From Planctomycetota bacterium (GTDB lineage Bacteria > Planctomycetota > Phycisphaerae > Phycisphaerales > UBA1924): a stretch of 10,116 nt of DNA. Position numbers and translations under genes: made by a program. This document shows positions 7,317-10,116 of the stretch, piece by piece. The stretch is from positions 1 through 10,116 of the forward strand of contig JAEYVB010000258.1 of assembly GCA_023429345.1 (NCBI GenBank), in the 5' to 3' direction. Position 1 is the first letter of the stretch. Each line of letters starts with the position of its first letter. The notes under the pieces were generated by a model. The model did not search any database. It was given only the letters and a program-made list of their open reading frames with translations, and had not been told where the DNA came from.

Positions 7317-7619
7317 ATGGCCAAGGGTCAGCACCTTTCCGCACACCAGCAGAAGATCGTCAAGCGCTACTACCAGCAGCTCGACACCATCGCGGTCCAG
7401 CGGCTCTCCGAGATCGTTTCCGATCTCTTCCTGGCCACTGGGGATGCCAAGAAGCAGGAGAAGCTCTGGGCCCAGGTCACCACCTACCTCCCCAAGCTCG
7501 ACGCAGACGAGACGCGCACACGCCGCATCCTGACCCAGAAGGACCTCAACGACCTGGCCAAGCTCGTCAACGAGGCCGCGGCCGCCAAGCCCTCCACCCG
7601 GTCCAGCCCGCGCCGCTGA
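7317..7619 (+). CDS. Small conserved protein of unknown function (MAKGQHLS family), 100 aa
   Basis: A 100-residue soluble protein beginning MAKGQHLSAHQQKIVKRYYQ. It has no signal peptide, membrane helix or cysteine. It appears helical, with alternating basic and acidic residues: KIVKRYYQQLDTIAVQRLSE (13-32), KKQEKLWAQV (45-54) and TQKDLNDLAKLVNEA (73-87). The last dozen residues are a basic, low-complexity tail (KPSTRSSPRR). I recall similar short proteins in other planctomycetes, but know of no assigned function. It starts 43 bp after the hrpA stop with no clear terminator between, so cotranscription is likely. That position, and the charge pattern, make an RNA- or ribosome-associated role possible, but this is only inference. 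The preceding bases contain no strong ribosome binding site. Confidence 0.8.
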   Translation: MAKGQHLSAHQQKIVKRYYQQLDTIAVQRLSEIVSDLFLATGDAKKQEKLWAQVTTYLPKLDADETRTRRILTQKDLNDLAKLVNEAAAAKPSTRSSPRR

Positions 7620-7678
7620 GTCCTACACCGGGTGAGGCTTAACTCGTTAGTCACCATTCACTAGCGCTCGCTTCAGGC

Positions 7679-7694
7679 GGTGTACAACAACACC
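7679..7694 (+). promoter_or_regulatory. Small inverted repeat immediately before the lhgO start codon
   Basis: GGTGT (7679-7683) and ACACC (7690-7694) can pair around a 6-nt loop, ending 2 nt before ATG 7697. No purine-rich Shine-Dalgarno sequence is present in the same stretch. If it forms, the hairpin would cover the initiation region; it could equally be an operator half-site pair or chance. The wider 77-bp gap (7620-7696) is richer in A+T than its flanks around 7637-7663 and probably holds the promoter, but I cannot assign -35 and -10 boxes with confidence. Confidence 0.25.
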
Positions 7695-7696
7695 CG

Positions 7697-8941
<1,245 letters not shown>

Positions 8942-8961
8942 ACCCGGATTCACCAAGTCGG

Positions 8962-8971
8962 AAATGCATTT
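8962..8971. promoter_or_regulatory. Perfect 10-bp palindrome in the lhgO to glycosyltransferase gap
   Basis: AAATGCATTT is a perfect palindrome in an AT-rich patch inside the 87-bp intergenic gap 8942-9028, where the flanking DNA is very GC-rich. It lies 58 bp upstream of the glycosyltransferase start, a plausible distance for an operator or promoter-proximal site. No clear -35/-10 pair was found near it. It could be chance. Confidence 0.25.
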
Positions 8972-9019
8972 AAGTAGGTCCGTCCAGCCGCGTGAAGTAT
9001 CTTGACCTTGAGAGGAGTT

Positions 9020-9026
9020 GGAGGGG
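9020..9026 (+). promoter_or_regulatory. Ribosome binding site that fixes the glycosyltransferase start
   Basis: GGAGGGG (9020-9026) lies 2 nt before ATG 9029, and a second purine block AGAGGAG (9011-9017) lies 11 nt before it, so the latter may be the better-spaced pairing site. Together they favour ATG 9029 over the in-frame TTG at 9002, whose codons would translate through both blocks. Confidence 0.65.
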
Positions 9027-9028
9027 AA

Positions 9029-10066
9029 ATGGGCTACTCGATCGTCAACGCACCCCGGGCCCCGATCGCCGTGGGGCTGCCCGTCCGCAACGGGGAGAAC
9101 TACATCCGCGAGGCGATCGAGTCGATCCTCGCGCAGAGCTTTGGCGACTTCCGCCTCATCATCGCCGACAACGCCTCCACCGACGGCACGGAGGAGATCT
9201 GCCGCGGCTACGAGCGCCGCGACCCGCGGGTCGCCTACCACCGCCATCCAGAGAACATCGGCGCAGCGCCCAACTTCAACTTCGCCTTCACCGCCGCCCG
9301 CTCGCGGTACTTCAAGTGGTGCGCCCACGACGATGTCCTCGGGCCCGATTTCCTCCGCCTCTGCTACGAGGAGATGGAGGACGACCCCCGGATCTCCGTG
9401 GCCCACACGCTCACCGTCATGATCAACAAGGACGGCGTTGTTGTCGGCACCTACGACGACCAGATCCCGCTCGACGGCGACACCGCCACCGAGCGCTTCA
9501 CCCGCGTCCTCTGGGTCGACCACTTCACCGAGATCTGGGGGCTGATGCGCTCCGACATCATCCGCGACACCCGCCTCTACCGCAGCTACGTCGGGTCGGA
9601 CCGCACCTTCCTGGCCGAGATGCTCCTGCGCGGCCGCATCGCCTACATCCAGGAGTATCAGAGCTTCCGCCGCCAGCACCCGGATTGCTATTCCTTCCGC
9701 GTCCGCAGCCACGCCGAGAAGATCCGCTGGTTCGACCCCACGGCCAGCGTCAACCCCGCGGCGTCCAGCGCCGCCAAGATCACGCATTCGGTCGAGGCCG
9801 TCGCCCGCGCCCCGCTCACCCAGAGCCAGCGCATCGCGTGCCTCCGCGCCGTCTCCGCGTGGGCGGTCCGGCGGGGTTGGGAGCACGTCCACAAGCCCCC
9901 GCGCCGCTACCGCCCGCAGGAGCTCCGCATCCCCCGCGCCAGGCCTTCGGCCGTGCCGCCGCCGCCGCGGATCCGCTCGCTGGCCGTCGAGCCGTCCGAC
10001 CCGCTCTCCGACAGCGGCGCGCCGTTCGATGCGCTCCCCCGCGGCTGGTCCCAGGAGGTCCATTGA
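9029..10066 (+). CDS. Family 2 glycosyltransferase (GT-A fold)
   Basis: The 345-aa protein opens with a classic GT2 domain: IAVGLPVRNGENYIREAIES (13-32), QSFGDFRLIIADNASTDGTE (36-55), GAAPNFNFAF (78-87) and AHDDV (99-103), where the aspartates are expected to bind the metal and nucleotide sugar. Catalytic-domain similarity seems to extend to about residue 220 (RTFLAEMLLRGRIAYIQEYQ at 192-211 is typical). There are no membrane helices, so it is a cytosolic or peripheral enzyme transferring a sugar from a nucleotide sugar to a glycan acceptor. The last 55 or so residues (290-345) are rich in proline, arginine and serine and look disordered, which is unusual for a small GT2. The stop TGA overlaps the next start (ATGA-type junction at 10064-10068), so it is translationally coupled to the nucleotidyltransferase gene. 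Donor and acceptor are not readable from sequence. Confidence 0.9.
   Translation: MGYSIVNAPRAPIAVGLPVRNGENYIREAIESILAQSFGDFRLIIADNASTDGTEEICRGYERRDPRVAYHRHPENIGAAPNFNFAFTAARSRYFKWCAHDDVLGPDFLRLCYEEMEDDPRISVAHTLTVMINKDGVVVGTYDDQIPLDGDTATERFTRVLWVDHFTEIWGLMRSDIIRDTRLYRSYVGSDRTFLAEMLLRGRIAYIQEYQSFRRQHPDCYSFRVRSHAEKIRWFDPTASVNPAASSAAKITHSVEAVARAPLTQSQRIACLRAVSAWAVRRGWEHVHKPPRRYRPQELRIPRARPSAVPPPPRIRSLAVEPSDPLSDSGAPFDALPRGWSQEVH
10053..10058 (+). promoter_or_regulatory. Strong ribosome binding site for the nucleotidyltransferase gene
   Basis: AGGAGG lies inside the end of the glycosyltransferase gene, 7 nt before ATG 10066. It is a near-perfect Shine-Dalgarno sequence at ideal spacing and supports that start despite the one-base overlap with the upstream stop codon. 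Confidence 0.75.
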
Positions 10067-10116
10067 TGAGAGTCGCCATCCTTGCCGGCGGCGTCGGTAC
10101 GCGCCTGGCCGAAGAG
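10066..10116 (+). CDS. rfbF: Sugar-1-phosphate nucleotidyltransferase, probably glucose-1-phosphate cytidylyltransferase (N-terminal fragment, cut by right edge)
   Basis: Only 17 codons are visible: MRVAILAGGVGTRLAEE. LAGGxGTRL is the nucleotide-binding loop of sugar-phosphate nucleotidyltransferases. The acidic pair directly after it (GTRLAEE) resembles RfbF, glucose-1-phosphate cytidylyltransferase (as I recall, GTRLSEET), more than RmlA or GalU/GlmU types, which usually continue with a proline after GTRL and two residues. RfbF makes CDP-glucose, the first step towards CDP-3,6-dideoxyhexoses of surface polysaccharide. The start is fixed by AGGAGG 7 nt upstream. The gene overlaps the glycosyltransferase stop by one base, so both belong to one operon. 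The enzyme class is secure; the CDP-glucose assignment is tentative because so little sequence is present. Confidence 0.7.
   Translation, partial: MRVAILAGGVGTRLAEE

Noticed and set aside
3419..7324. A 1301-codon open frame antisense to hrpA
   Set aside because: The plus strand carries every HrpA motif. The antisense product is low-complexity (rich in L, R, G, E, D), has no recognisable domain and ends where hrpA-like composition ends. Long antisense frames are expected when high GC at third codon positions suppresses stop codons.
7644..7664. Imperfect inverted repeat TAGT...ACTA in the gap before lhgO
   Set aside because: Only four paired bases per arm around an 8-nt spacer; too weak to claim as an operator.
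9002..9007. TTGACC as a -35 box for the GT2 gene
   Set aside because: It matches TTGACA in five of six bases, but a -10 at normal spacing would fall on the start codon and no TATAAT-like sequence is there.

Overview
The window looks like chromosomal DNA of a GC-rich planctomycete, most likely of the Phycisphaerae. This rests on the very high GC content, on several membrane proteins ending in a CxxCGYD-type zinc ribbon closed by CPECG (a signature I associate with planctomycetes), and on a short MAKGQHLS protein of a kind I recall from the same phylum. The lineage is an inference from gene content; no rRNA or other marker gene is present.

Layout. Positions 1-1993 (+) hold a tandem family of membrane-anchored zinc-ribbon proteins: the tail of one copy, a collapsed remnant of a second, an intact third (396-1133), and a fourth (1143-1993) whose start is broken by an apparent frameshift. 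Convergent to them, overlapping by 22 bp, is a CgeB/YkvP-like glycosyltransferase on the minus strand (1972-3132). A 139-bp divergent intergenic stretch separates it from a full-length hrpA, a DEAH-box RNA helicase (3272-7273), followed after 43 bp by a 100-aa protein of unknown function (7317-7619). A 77-bp gap leads to an L-2-hydroxyglutarate oxidase-type FAD enzyme, lhgO (7697-8941). After an 87-bp gap comes a family 2 glycosyltransferase with a strong ribosome binding site (9029-10066). Its stop overlaps the start of a sugar-phosphate nucleotidyltransferase, probably glucose-1-phosphate cytidylyltransferase (10066 onward, cut by the window edge).

How the parts fit. The right end looks like the beginning of a surface-polysaccharide locus: a glycosyltransferase translationally coupled to a nucleotide-sugar gene, possibly with the FAD oxidoreductase. 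hrpA and its small neighbour form a probable housekeeping RNA-metabolism unit. The left end is an evolving paralogue array that shows duplication, deletion and frameshifting in one place. I see no CRISPR array, tRNA, rRNA, transposase, phage gene or recognisable defence system. The least explained elements are the zinc-ribbon array and the small protein after hrpA.
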